A DNA stretch of 64,000 bases from Trichaptum fuscoviolaceum. Taxonomy: Eukaryota > Basidiomycota > Agaricomycetes > Hymenochaetales > Trichaptaceae. The first letter of the stretch is position 1; each line of letters opens with the position of its first letter. Position numbers and translations under genes: made by a program. Location of the stretch: NCBI GenBank assembly GCA_910574455.1, contig CAJSYZ010000008.1, forward strand, positions 2,792,707-2,856,706, in the 5' to 3' direction. Under the pieces are notes generated by a model. That model saw only the letters and a list, made by a program, of their open reading frames with translations, did no database searches and was not told the DNA's origin. Shown here piece after piece: positions 1-11,779 of the stretch.

Positions 1-382
1 GGCGGTGCATCGTGGGTGCTTTGAATCACACTGTGCACGACGAGGAGAACAGTGAGCTCGAGGTCTAGACGAGGGAGTTTGCCGATAACAGTCGGTGTTG
101 ACCGACGGGACTTGCCTTGATTTTCTTGCTCCTGCACCGAGCACAGGCTTCGTGCGACCGTCTCAGTCGCCGCGGCTCGCTGATCGCCGCTGCCTCTTCG
201 CCCTCTGCTGCCTTCTTCCGCTTCTTCACACTGCTCGCCGTTGGCGGCTGCGGGACATTCTCAGAGTGCGGCGACACAGGCGACGCCTGGTGCTGTTGTT
301 GCTGCTCCATTTCGAGGGCAGACGAGATGGAAGAGTGCTGTCCGACGGGCACGTCTGAGTGTGGGGGCAGTATGTGTGTCAT
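1..382 (-). CDS. Zn(II)2Cys6 transcription factor, N-terminal part (runs off window)
   Basis: First exon 382..116 begins MTHILPPHSD and is followed by a Gln-run and a basic KKRKK stretch. It ends inside a fungal binuclear zinc cluster, CARCRSKKIK. The cluster continues in exon 2 (30..1) as CDSKHPRCTA, giving the CxxCx6C pattern typical of the family's DNA-binding domain. The joining intron (115..31, 85 nt) has a GC donor (GCAAGT) and an AG acceptor, and both exon ends are in phase 0. Known family members are nuclear regulators that bind CGG-type sites. The rest of the protein, including any fungal-specific middle domain, lies outside the window, so targets cannot be inferred. The gene diverges from the CobW gene across about 190 bp. 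Confidence 0.85.
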
Positions 383-573
383 GGCAAACACCCTGCTCGT
401 CGACGGCGACGGCGAGGCGACGATAAGGAAGAGGACGCGGGGGCACGATGGCGATTGCGGGCGTGCGGGTGCGATAACCGTCCCCTCGTCTTCGCTGTTG
501 TTGTCCCCTGTTTGTTCCCGGTGGCGCTCGACTTACAACTTATTTTATTTTGTCGTCGTGCTCTGATGCAAGC
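383..573. promoter_or_regulatory. Divergent intergenic region between zinc-cluster factor and CobW gene
   Basis: The two start codons (382 on minus, 574 on plus) are separated by 191 bp with no convincing ORF, so both promoters must lie here. No clear TATA box or palindromic operator was recognised. Confidence 0.5.
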
Positions 574-1882
574 ATGATACCAATAACTGTCTTCACTGGC
601 TTTCTAGGCGCTGGGAAAACGACTCTCATCCTGTCTCTTCTGCCCAAGTTACCTAAAGATTACAAGGTCTGCCTGCTCAAGAACGAGTTTGGCGATGTCG
701 AAGGTGTCTACCTTGCCTCCTCTGCTGAGAACAACACACATATGATCCGCTGCCAGTCGACAGCCAGCTTGCGAAACAGTCCAGCTTAGCCGGGGTCAGC
801 GAAATCCTAAACGGCTGCATGCAAGTCGCAACTCGCTCCTCCATGTCGCCTTCTCTCATTGTTCAGGGCCGATTTCCAGGTGCTGTGTTCTCGTCGGGCA
901 GATGAAAACAGCCCTTCTTGAAATTAGAGGTAATTGACTTCACACCTATATCCGCATTTGATCTCTTAAAGCGAATTACAGACAGATACAGTCCTGATCG
1001 TATCTTCATCGAGTCTTCGTGAGCGGCACTTGCACCAGATCTCCCCTGGCCTTTTCGTTTCTGATGCGATGTGGCGGTCATGTCTGCCAGTGGATCCGCC
1101 TTTCCGGCCACCCTCGCATTCCAAATCAGAGATCTTGAGCGCGAAACAAATGGCGCTTTCAAGCTCGATGCCATCGTTACTGTCGTTGATGCTGAGAACT
1201 TCACTGGATACGAGGATACAAGTCCCACCGCGAAGATGCAAGCTAGCTACACAGACCTTATCATCATCGTCAGTGCATCACTTAGTCTTCGTCCAAACTC
1301 TAACTCGCCATTTAGAACAAATCGGAACACGTATCGGAGTCGCAACTAGACACGGTCTTGGACCATCTGCATACACTTAACGATTTGACACCAAAGATTA
1401 AATCCAATGGAAAGAATGGTGTCGATCCCGATATCATCTTCAGCATCGACTCGAAACTTTTCTCTGTTCAGCAGGAGAGCTTACTAGTCGACGGCGCACA
1501 TAATGACGAAGTGCAGACGGTCACCCTTTGGCGAGGTATATCGAAACCGACTCCGAGTCACTCTCATTCGAACTGTGATCATGCTTCCCATGTTCATGAT
1601 ACGCCAGAGGCGAGCGTAGTCGAATTGACTGAAGCCCTCTTGAGGTATTCGCTTGACGCGGTGTCAAAAGAGAGTGTCTGGCGAATCAAAGGTTTCGTAC
1701 GTCTTGTTACTCCTCCCAAGCTAGTCATCGTCAATTGGGCGTTCGGGCGAGTTGAATTGACTCCTTTCGAGGACGATGATCCATCTGGGCCGGAGGTGAA
1801 GCTTACGATTATGGGTGAGAGCGGCGAGGTGAAGAGGGCCATAGCATCGTTCTCCAAGGCCATTGGGGCTGAGCTTTTATGA
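574..1882 (+). CDS. CobW/COG0523-type metal-chaperone GTPase
   Basis: Six exons (574-703, 757-820, 880-929, 982-1018, 1091-1268, 1316-1882) give 341 residues. The N-terminus carries the Walker A motif GFLGAGKTT. It is followed by NEFGDVEVDSQ and the metal-binding CMCC motif (CxCC) that defines COG0523 GTPases, then FIESSG, a VDAENF motif and an NKSE guanine-specificity motif. The C-terminal CobW_C-like part includes LTIMGESGE. Family members move zinc or other metals to client enzymes using GTP. The ATG at 574 leaves no N-terminal extension, so the CPELVPI-type client-docking motif of ZNG1 is not visible. This looks like a different fungal subfamily from ZNG1. Intron 2 (821-879) is a GC-AG intron, and it must be used as such to restore CMCC. 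Client protein unknown. Confidence 0.88.
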
Positions 1883-2020
1883 GTATTTTGTAGACAGCGT
1901 AAAAAGATTATGAAAGTAATGTGTACAACATATATATGCATATAAATGTTGTGACGCGGCATTCCACGATTTTGGACGCGTATGACAAGATGACACGGAA
2001 CAACGTCCTCCGTCGCCGCC

Positions 2021-4909
2021 ATGGCGGGCCTCAACCTCAATCTGAATGCTATCACAGAGAATGCATCTCGTCTAGGTGCTCGTATCCAGGAGAGCATCAC
2101 AGAACACACCCGTGACCTAGCCATAACCCGCAGCCAGGGGTCATCGTATTTCGACGTGCCGGAGGAGAAAGTGCGCAATGTTCGCAAGCAGCTTGATTCC
2201 AGCAGTGACAGAGAAAAGCTCGATGCTTTAAAGACCTTGATAGCGGTATGTAGAGCAAAGGAAGCTTTTGCTGTGATATGTATTGACTAGTCCATCCTTC
2301 ATAGTTAATCTCGAAGGGACGCAATGTCTCTGAGTTCTTTCCATTTGTCGTCAAGAATGTTGCATCTCAGAACCTCGAGATTCGCAAGCTGGTCTACATA
2401 TTCCTCCTGCGTTACGCCGAATCCGACCCAGACCTTGCGCTTCTTTCCATCAATACATTTCAGAAGGACCTGACGGATTCCAACCCTCTCATCCGTGCGA
2501 TGGCACTGAGGGTCCTTAGTGGGATAAATGTACCCATGATTGGCAATATCGTCGTCCTTGCTATCAAGAAGTGTGCGGGAGATCCAAGCCCTTATGTTCG
2601 CAAGGCATCGGCGCTTGCGTCAATAAAATGTTTCAAGTATGTCTTTGACCGTCATATTCATTGCCTTGCGTCGACTGAACTTCTTCCCTCAGCATGGACT
2701 CATCCCATTTGCCTTCTCTCATTCCTATCCTCGAGACATTATTGAAGGATCGTTCACCACTATCCGTGGGTGCGGTAGCTGTCGCCTTCCAGGCAATCTG
2801 TCCAACGAGACTTGATCTTCTGCACAAACATTATCGACGGCTCTGCCGCATGCTCATCGACGCGGATGCATGGGGCCAAGTGAGCTTACTAGACATACTC
2901 TCTCGCTACGCGCGTAGCATGCTATCAAGACCCACAGACTCAGGGGATGGAGTGGAAGAAGTTGATCCAGATTTACAGCTCCTTCTATCAAGTGCGGAGC
3001 CCTTGTTGATGTCAAACAATCCGGCAGTACGGTCGTTTACTCAAACAATATTGCCTAGACATACTCATGATCTTATTCAGGTAGTCATGTCTGTAACACG
3101 TGTACTCTACTACCTGGGGCCCCAATCTGTTCAAGAGAAGTTTGTCAACCCACTTCTTCGCCTTCTACACGTCTCCAAAGAGATTGAACGTGTAGTTTTA
3201 TCTTATATCGTAGTAATCACTCGACAGTCACCCGTGAGTCGCTCTCTTTCTTCCTCAAAAGTGTACTCTGACCATTTGTAGGAGCTGTTTGCTCCGCATT
3301 ACACGCGATTTTTCGTCAGGTCGTCTGATTTGCCTGCGACGAAACGAGACAAAATTCGCATTTTGCTCAAAGTAGTGACTCGGGACAATTATCAGGCACT
3401 TTTACGAGAGTTCATAGTTTGTTTTCTTCTTGCGCTACCTTCAGAGACCTATTGCTCATTTTCTTGTCTACTCTCTATTTTAGGTCTACGCTGATGACCT
3501 TGACGAAAGCTTGGTAGCTGACTCAATTGCCGCTATTGGACAACTTGCAAAAGCAATCCCAGACTCAGTCCCTCAATGTCTCTCAGCTCTCATGGACTTC
3601 ATCAAGCACGGGTCAGGTACGCGTGAGTAGTAACCGAGATTGTCGCTAAATTGATCGATAGCCATGCCTTGTAGAACATGCCATTGCCGCCTCCGTACTG
3701 GTCCTCAAAGCACTCGTGCAAGTGCATCTTCAACCGCAAGGCTCGTCCAGCTTTGCATCCGGACATTCGCCCAGCCATATCATCGCAGATCTTGCAGCTC
3801 GAATAGATGAAATAAAGCATGCATCCGCTCGAGCTTGTATTGTGTGGCTCGTAGGGCAATTTGCGTCTGTATCACCCGAGGAGAGTGCAAGTGGTATCCC
3901 TGGTGTTGCACCATGGGCTCCGGACGTTCTGCGAAGAGTGGCAAAGACGTTTGCGGCTGAGGTGAGTGACTACAACTTGCGTGAAATATGACACTGAAGA
4001 TTTAAACCAGGAACCAGTAGTGAAGATGCAGATCGTCACGCTAGCAGCTAAAATCCATGTTCTGGCTTCAGACAATGTTGTGATTGGGCTTCTGACTCGC
4101 TATGTCTTTTCGCTAGCGCGTTATGATAATAGCTATGACGTTCGGGACCGAGCACGGTTTCTTGGTGCACTACTTATAGGTGTAACACCTAATTTGCATC
4201 CACAGAACGGGAATGGCGAAGTAAATGATAATGGAGATACTGCTGACCAAGGGGGAGTAGTGCTCCGAAAGGAACAAGTCAGAGTAGTTTTTTTAGAGGG
4301 GAAGCTTACAGTGCAAGACAAAGAGATGCGTCCTGGTTAGTACCCTCAAGTATCTTTCTGACCGTGTTGTGCTCATGTCCGCCTCATACAGATGCTCCTG
4401 AAATTTTGGGATCTTTAGATACTGTTACAGGAAAGTCGATGGGTCTGGAATCTAACCGCCGCTTACCGGATTGGTCAGAGGACGGTACAGATTCTTCTTT
4501 ACGAGATGCCGAGGATGAGTATCCGTCCGGACCCGCGACGTCTCAAGCAGGTATTAGAGCAATAGCAGGAGGCTTGGGTGCTGTGAAGTCTGCAACCCCT
4601 ATTGTCCTTACGCCAACAGGAGGATCATCTCCAATGGGCTCCTACAGCGGACAGCATACTCTTGCTAGTAAAGGCCCGTGGATGGATCTGGACAAATTTT
4701 ACGATGATGCAAATAGTGATGATCAAGATAACAGCAACGATGATGATGGCGATGACGATGTCGATGATACTGAGAGCGACATTGATGCGCATGTGCCCAG
4801 TCAAAGTCCTGCTGGTGTCGGTACAAGACAGGGAAGCTCCCAGGAGGTCAGCGATGATAGTGATGACACGGAAGAGGGGACGGAAGAATCAGAAGGAAGT
4901 GAGGCGTAG
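2021..4909 (+). CDS. APL6: AP-3 adaptor complex beta subunit
   Basis: Eight exons (2021-2245, 2305-2636, 2693-3233, 3282-3416, 3484-3616, 3675-3961, 4011-4335, 4392-4909) encode 831 residues. Residues 1 to about 600 are an adaptin N-terminal armadillo-like solenoid with family-typical segments such as MIGNIVVLAIKKC, DPSPYVRKAS, YVVVITRQSP-like and IAAIGQLAKAIP. The C-terminal ~170 residues are Ser/Asp/Glu-rich (DDDGDDDVDD near residue 780), the acidic hinge expected of beta-3 adaptins. The long ear domain of animal AP3B is absent, as in other fungi. AP-3 packages cargo such as alkaline phosphatase at the Golgi for direct transport to the vacuole. The start ATG sits in a good context (GCCGCCATGG). 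Confidence 0.92.
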
Positions 4910-4943
4910 TGATTAGCAAGTATTTATACATCTGCAATCGGAG

Positions 4944-7935
4944 TTACGAATTCCCTTCGTCAGGAATACCATAGTACAGAGGCGTATTGAATACATGATA
5001 ATAATGTCCATTCTTTCCACCCTTGTGCTCGTCACCATAATATTCCATAGGGAACCACTGCAATGTGTTTATTCCTTCAGTTCGATGAGTAGCAAGACTG
5101 TAGGTCAAGACTTACATGTTCGTCAGGCAATTCCTCCTTCCGCTTGCGCAAATATCTGGCATCCTCTGAATCATCGGCCACTCTTTGCCCGAATGGAGGG
5201 ACAACAAATTGACCAACTTGCAACTCTGTATCTGTAATTTTTCCTCTCGACATGCGAAGATACGATGTTCGGTAAAGTCCGCGATAGAAAATATACTCGC
5301 ACCTGTACAACCAGAGAATAATTCGCAATTAAGATGAACGATGAAACTGATGGGCTAGCTTGTACGTACCATCGGTCAAAGTCAAGAGCATCTATGTCAT
5401 GTACACGACCGTCCTGAACCATTATTTGGTATGGGGAGGCTGCGAGCATGCTAAATGAGCCTAGGCTGAAGAAATGAAGACTAGGAACTTACGCCGCGAC
5501 GCATGGGGATTAGTGACAACATAGCCAAGGAAGATAACAGGAGCAGGATATGTAGAATTCATGATCCTAGCTAGCTCAGTTGCTTGAAGTTCCCTGTCCA
5601 AAGGTGTCTCCTCTGAATGACCGGTAAGCACTGAAATACCAGACAGAGAATAGAACTTTGCTCACCTTGTCCATTGTGTGCTACTACCACCATGACTTCA
5701 GTCCCCCACACATCAAGATAGGCTGAGATTGCCGGCGCGAGTTCGCCATCAGGCGAAGGAAGAAGGTGGTGTGTAGAATTGATAATTGGAAACTTGCAGT
5801 AACTGAGCTTACTGCATAGATTAATTAAAAAAATTGTCTCACCTTTGAAAGAAGTACTGCCCCCCAAGTATGCTTGTTTGGGCCGGGGCCGATATCGACG
5901 AACTGTATAACAATGAGTTGGTTTCGTTTGGTAATAAAAGAGACCTACGTATCCGACGTCTTCAACGAGCACTCGAGTACTAGCGAAGCAGACGATGAGC
6001 ATTCCATCGCACAAATTTTCGAAAGAAGGACGCTCACAGGTCGCGGTTACCATAAGCAGGGCGCTTGGAGGATTTCTTGATCACTAGGAATAAAGTTAAA
6101 TAAGAAATAACTTACATGCAGGTCTGTCTCAAGTAACCCTACAATATCGAGTTCCAAGTCCCTGCCACAACATTGAGTTAGATGGGGCGAGATTCTTTTA
6201 TTCAGATACCTTATCAATTCTCGCATGCCTCGTTGACTATCCCTTCCTTCATTGTTCATCCCAAAGTGCACCGTCCAAATGCCTGCTCTGATTATGCGGG
6301 GACCGGGTCTATATGGCCTAGGGGCGTCCAGCGGTGCGCGGTACACAGAAATCGCAGCGGTGAGCGCCAACATGTAAACAATTGCACCAAATGTGCGCAA
6401 AAGAACGCTTGGGGCCACAGAAATAATTGTGGGATTATTATTTTTTGATAAACTTGGCCATCTGAATGCCGGCGCTAAACAAATCACCTGAACAAGAAGG
6501 ACGCTATGCAAGTAATGAGTCTTTCAGATCCGGACAACAATAATAGGAAACGCACAGATCAGTTCGTTCTCTTAGATAGGTTCCACCAGGAACGAATGCA
6601 TAAGCAACCGTCCACACGTTCGCCAGGTATAGAAGCACGGTTACGAAAAATGCAACGAAGTAGGTGCGACCAATACGGCTTGTTTCAGAGATAGCTTGCA
6701 GTGTCTGCGGAACTATAGACATCAGGAAGACAGCGGCGCCAAGCCCACCAAAATAGCCAGTCCAATCGTCGTATGCATAAAGGACATATAATGACATAGC
6801 ACCAAACGCAAACCACTGCGGACTCGTCATTAGAGCCGAGGCAGATGGTATTACGAAAGGAATGAGGAGGCCAAGTGCTTGCGCCAGAATAGTGTAAGCT
6901 CCGTGTAGATGGGGTACCGGTCCTGTGACAGGGTAACCCGTCCAGGTCCACGCAATAAGTGTGCCTGCATCAGTCAGAAATAGGTGGAGACTGAAAAGCA
7001 GACTTCCCAGAGCCATTGACCGAGGGAGCCACAATGAGACACTGTCATCCGCTATAGGCTCAGTAGGTGGGGCCTTTGTTGTTTGATCACGTCCCACTCC
7101 GCCAGCAGGAGACCCAACAGATAGGCGACGAGTAGCAAATTCATATACCGCGAGTAACGCAAGAAAAACGCCTGTCTTGTTATATCCGCCGGTTGTTTCG
7201 TCAAGCATTGGCCATACTGTCGAATTCGCGTAAGATTAGTCAATATATAAGCCAGTAGATCAATACCTGGGTTATTTGAGTGATTTGCCAGCTTGGAGAT
7301 CGATGACAATGTTAGACCAAGACCCACAACTAGAGGATTCAGTTAGAATATGTTTCACATCTAGCGTACTTAAAGCCCTGCTTACGGATACTTTGATATG
7401 CAACAGATGTCTCATTTAGGCCCGACCAGTCTACAACCGTACCTATGCATAGGAAGAATGTTGCAATGGTAACAACTATCAAGCGCTGAAAAGGCGTTGG
7501 TAGCTTGTAGGACACAAGACCGAGCATGCTCAACAAATGGAGAGTGACACGTCCTGACTTTGCCGAGGCCCAGTCCTTGATCAAGGTGATTCCAAGAAGT
7601 CCGGGTGATAGAATAGACAGTAAAGCCAATTCAGCACCCGCAATTCCTAGTTCCCATACGGAGAAGTAAAACAGAGTAGGTATGAGGGACGTGAAAACGG
7701 ACCAGAAGATGTATGCTGAGAAGATTGAAATATAAATTTAAACTTCACGCGAAGACACAAATTAGAGAGTGTACGTACAAAGATAGACATCAGATACGAA
7801 AGAGACGAGCTCTCTGTGAGCTGAGAAGATGGCGTTCAGCTGTTTATAATACGGAAGTTTCTTTGCTGCTGTGAGGTTTTGATGAGAGGTTGAAGACTGA
7901 GCCTTGTCTTGCGTAATTGGCGCTTTCTCTGACAT
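4944..7935 (-). CDS. CWH43: Cwh43 C-terminal-type GPI lipid-remodelling protein
   Basis: Fourteen exons on the minus strand sum to 761 residues with no break (start ATG 7935, TAA at 4946-4944). Roughly the first 480 residues are polytopic membrane, including [11 protein letters not shown] and YLRERTD, which are signatures of Cwh43/PGAP2-interacting proteins. The C-terminal part resembles the endonuclease/exonuclease/phosphatase fold of the family: [52 protein letters not shown]. In yeast, Cwh43 swaps diacylglycerol for ceramide on GPI anchors in the ER. Yeast Cwh43 also has an N-terminal PGAP2-like domain; here that domain is a separate gene immediately upstream (8017-9219). An apparent frameshift near 5890 disappeared when the C-run was recounted. 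Confidence 0.9.
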
Positions 7936-8016
7936 GATGGATTTTGAACAAGTTAACTCGACAGCAGAGTGTGATGTGCTTTCTTTTCTAACGCGAGAGA
8001 CTATGTCAGAATAATG

Positions 8017-9219
8017 TCATGCGTCGCGAAAATATTTCTGTCTATACATCGGGATGGATTTCGCACTCTCTTCAATGGATCCAATTTTTATCTGAGTTCA
8101 TTAGTGACTTCTTGAAATGAGGAGATGAGTCAAAGAAGCTCACCTGAAGATTCGTATGAGTAAAGTCCATTTCTGACACTGCGTCATAGCCGATATCGGT
8201 GAAGATCAAAGCCCACTCGAAGAATGCATATCGCGTATAAGCTAGTAGTTCATTCAATCAAACTGCACGTGTCATCAACAGTTTATGACACACCGCCGGG
8301 AACTTCATACACTTTGTGTTGAATGAAAAAGTATATCATTGGAGGGATAGCTCCGAAGAAGCTTCGGTACACGCATTCAATACCACGGCACGTCCTGGTG
8401 TCACAAAGGAACGACTGGACTCACAGGCCTGCAAGTAGTTTCCTGGAATTGCATGCTCAACAGTTATGGATGCTCGATTATAGGTTGATGAACGAACCTT
8501 CTTCGCAATGACTTGGCATGCACAGAAGGTGTGCAGGAGATACCACCAATCATCCATGGTACATTGCATACAATATAAGTAAGCATGAGCACGTCGTGCG
8601 CGTCATGGTCATCCGAGGAGGTGATGAAGACCCAGCCTCCACAAGATAAAGTTCGTACAAGTCCGGTAATGAATACAACAGTGGGAAGAGATGATTCTGC
8701 TGAGTATTGTTGATAATATTGAAGACAGACAAGGGCAAAGCGAGGCCCTATTATGATATTATTTTAACCTGATCAAAAGGCCGATTGATGTAGAGGACTC
8801 ACCAGAGTTCAGCGCAATGAGAATTTGGAAGATACTTCGTTCCGGATACCAATCCCCAATGCTAACAGCATCCCCGTTGAGTGAGCCCTGCTCCCGACCA
8901 GCTGTGTCACTCACGTAGCAGATACAGAGGGAAACCACTCTTCTGGATAGCCCGCTACACCGTTCTTCACAATCTTCTTGTAATGAAATAGGCAGCCGAG
9001 AAAGAGAGCTACGAAGAAAGCCGAGTATGCCAGGTAAGTGTGCACGCGCGAGACGACGGCAGCTTTAATGACCAATGGTCTGTGTGAGGTCCTGGACGCC
9101 GGCGCCATTGCACTGAACGACGCCTGAAGGGTGTGGACGTCGATGGCGAAGGAAGAGCAACCACGCTTGATGGGCGCTGGCCGAGTTGATTTCTTACCAT
9201 TTGGACTCATCAACGTCAT
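8017..9219 (-). CDS. PGAP2: PGAP2 / Cwh43 N-terminal-domain (FRAG1/DRAM/Sfk1-like) membrane protein
   Basis: Seven exons (9219-8915, 8861-8803, 8747-8498, 8442-8425, 8361-8294, 8241-8144, 8091-8017) give 290 residues. Recognisable family stretches are VHTYLAYSAFFVAL (first membrane span), EEWFPSVSATIGDWYPER, SIFQILIALNSGPRF, and near the end AYTRYAFFEWALIFTDIGYD. Exon 4 is only 18 nt. PGAP2-type proteins act in GPI-anchor lipid remodelling in the Golgi/ER. The stop codon lies 81 bp before the start of the Cwh43-C gene on the same strand, so the two halves of the yeast fusion protein sit side by side as separate reading frames. Co-transcription, or an undetected splice joining the two, cannot be excluded. 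Confidence 0.85.
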
Positions 9220-9295
9220 ATCCTCTTACTCAATCGAGGTCTGATAATCAATTTCATAAGACTAATTTACACATATTAAAGCACAATAATGTTGG

Positions 9296-10597
9296 CTATC
9301 CCATAAGTTGCGTCAAATCATCTGGTGGATATTTTATCTGAGAGAAGGTAAGCAGCCTAAAGAAACATGAATCAAACGTCATTGGTCTGAATTATTCTGA
9401 AGACATACCTCTTAAGACTTTGAATATACTTTCGACTGACTTCATCGTTGAGTACGTGAGCCACCTGATCTGTGGAGATTTTCTCTCGGGCCGAACGTTC
9501 GTGAATACTGCGGACAGAAAATGTGATGAGGAAGGGCTCAGAGAGTACAATAAGAAGCGGAAAACATACCCAACCATGGTCACACCAATAGGCCACGGTG
9601 CATTTCCGATGGAAAGACGAAGATACGAGTCATTAGCTCTCTGGTACTGGCGTTTCTGCATGTAATGCACAATTTCCGCCATTCGTGCGAGCACATCGGG
9701 AGGAAGATTCTAAACTCGAGACATGTTAGACCGACGGCCATGAATAATGCTAGAAAACGCACCCTTGTTCTGAGTTGTTTGAAGAGGGGTTTTAGGTACT
9801 GTGCAGATTGGACTTGCGTTGCCGCAGCTAGTTTTCCTTGTGTAGATCGTTTTATATGATCGGGACGTTCGTCCATAGATTCGCCCCATTCCTTCAGAAC
9901 CTTCTTCAGCGCATAATATATGATGGGGTACAACTTGTCCGGGTTTGACTTGACTAGGTCAAGGTCTAGTAGAGTTGTACCACTTGCGTCCGCATCGTCC
10001 TTGCTCTTCACGTTCTTCTCTCTACCTTTCGCTTTCGCTTCGAGTTCGTTCGTCTCCACATCTTCCAGCGCCTTTTTGAAATCGTTCTGTCCGCCCAGCT
10101 TGTCGTGTCCTCTGCCTTCGATCAGTTCCAAAGCACGGAGCCGTAAGCGCCGTTCACGGTCGGTTTCTCCAAAGAGTCGTATAGGCTGGCCTTTGGAGCG
10201 TAAGCGGCGAATGACTTCGTCGTTAGAGATGTTGAAACCTCCGCCTTCTGGCTTGGGTGAAGCAGTATCTCTCCCGGACCCGGACGCTTCAGGCATGGGC
10301 GATGCGGAAACGGAGCGAGCAGCCTGTTCTCCATAGGCGCCTCAATACAATCGCATTTGACTGAACGAATAATAAACTGCTCACCTTTTCTCTCGCTTTC
10401 GTCTCTGCTGCTTCACGCTCCTCCTGTTCTTTCCTCTGCTGCCTCGCCTTCTCTTTCTCTTCTCTTTCCTTCGCCTCCTGTTCGGCCTTGAGTTTCTCTA
10501 GCTCTCCCCTTCGCATGTACTTTGACGGCCTAGCAGAATCATCTGGAGTGGCCTTGCGCTTGACCGCGATTTCAGCCTTAAGAGCATCAAGAGACAT
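9296..10597 (-). CDS. PRP18: Pre-mRNA-splicing factor Prp18
   Basis: Five exons (10597-10385, 10323-9763, 9709-9570, 9507-9409, 9356-9296) encode 357 residues. The N-terminus (MSLDALKAEIAVKRK) is followed by a highly charged coiled-coil-like region. Next comes an SFM/PRP4-like motif (DEVIRRLRSKGQPIRLFGE). The C-terminal Prp18 domain includes WPIGVTMVGIHERS, HVLNDEVSRKYIQSLKR and the final YPPDDL segment. Prp18 joins the U5 snRNP and promotes the second catalytic step of splicing, working with Slu7. The gene lies tail-to-head 76 bp upstream of the PGAP2-like gene and diverges from the COX subunit gene across 148 bp. Confidence 0.95.
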
Positions 10598-10745
10598 TGG
10601 GATGGAGAAGTGATGTGTTCGGTTCGAAGAAGTTGCTTGGGACAACTTAGCGTGACAGTAACAGGTGTGACACTCGGAACGGTGTCGGGTGGAATCGTTG
10701 ACTTTGCTTGACTGCTCGTCGTTGTCGTTCACCAACCATCTAATC
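10598..10745. promoter_or_regulatory. Divergent promoter region, Prp18 / cytochrome oxidase subunit VIb
   Basis: 148 bp separate the two start codons. The segment holds no ORF of note and must carry both promoters. No specific factor site was identified. Confidence 0.5.
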
Positions 10746-11296
10746 ATGTCTGAAGGCGAGCTCACTAGGTATGTCTTCCAATATCTACTACTTGCATTGA
10801 AAAGTAATATATTGCCCACACAGCAAATACGTGCTCCAAACCGCTGGTTTCGACGGTCAGAACCTCCTGAGCTACATCCTGACATCCATGTGTGACTTAC
10901 GGATTTCACACCTTTGCAGCCCGGTTCCCCAACACCAACCAGACTAGACACTGGTATGGCTCGTTTTATCTCCCTGCCTCTGTAGTCTGTCTCTCTGACC
11001 AAAAATTCGATCTAGCTTCCAAAACTACACCGACTACTTCAAATGCATTGCTGCCAAGGGTGATGACTTTGCTCCCTGCAAACAATTCAAGCGGGCATAC
11101 AACTCACTCTGTCCCAGTACGTATTCTTCACACTGAACGTCCTGTACTGCACGCTGATGATGACACTCCCGTAGATGAATGGGTTGGTTTACATGGTTCC
11201 TATCATCCTGGTACAAATATTGACGTTGGGTAACAGATCACGAAGTGGGATGAGCAGAGGGAGAACGGTACTTTCCCTGCTTCTCTTGAGCCCTAG
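10746..11296 (+). CDS. COX12: Cytochrome c oxidase subunit VIb (Cox12/COX6B)
   Basis: Six exons (10746-10768, 10824-10855, 10920-10953, 11016-11116, 11175-11182, 11237-11296) give 85 residues starting MSEGELTSKYV. The twin CHCH motifs are C30-x9-C40 and C51-x10-C62, followed by NEWITKWDEQ and a GTFPASLEP tail, all as expected for COX6B. Such proteins are oxidised by Mia40 in the mitochondrial intermembrane space and join complex IV. Exon 5 is only 8 nt. It supplies the residues Asn-Glu-Trp and is the only arrangement tried that keeps the frame and restores the conserved W-I-x-K-W stretch. No mitochondrial presequence is present, as expected for an IMS CHCH protein. Confidence 0.93.
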
Positions 11297-11779
11297 AGCG
11301 CCTTCACGCACCATGGACTCTCTTTTGCTGCTGGATCCGGAAATACTTTGTCGATGTGGTGGATGCTGAAGTTAGCACATTCGACCAACACTGCAAGCAG
11401 GTGGCAGACAGGAATGGTGCCTCCTTGAAGTACAAACAAAGTGATTAGAGTCGCAATAATATTCATTTTCTTTTGCATGATCTTTCTCATTGTGTGCTTT
11501 TCGTGGTTCAACGTACGAAAGGTTTTGTCAGAAAACATAAGAATTGAGAGAATTACCGCATTCGGCTGTTAAATCAACTCCGCTTGAAACGTGTTTTCCC
11601 TTCGGCGCGCTGTGCAAGTTCTTGTGTTCGACGACGAGGAGGCCGTTCCCAACGCTGGTACCCTTCCACCCACATCTCCATCTAGCTCTCCTCGCCATTT
11701 CATACCTATATATCCCTACTTTACGTCTTTATTGTGCATGAGGCGCAACGTGTAATCCACCTCAACAACATCAACAGCC
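11297..11779. other. Intergenic, COX VIb 3' flank to U1-70K promoter
   Basis: A 245-nt minus-strand ORF (11293-11538) has no recognisable family features and overlaps the COX stop region. A pyrimidine-rich stretch and TATATATC lie near 11700-11720, about 60-80 bp before the U1-70K ATG, a plausible core promoter. Nothing else was seen. Confidence 0.4.

Noticed and set aside
5843..5902. Apparent one-base frameshift in the Cwh43 gene
   Set aside because: Recounting the C-run gives [10 protein letters not shown] in one frame, and the exon lengths then sum to a multiple of three.
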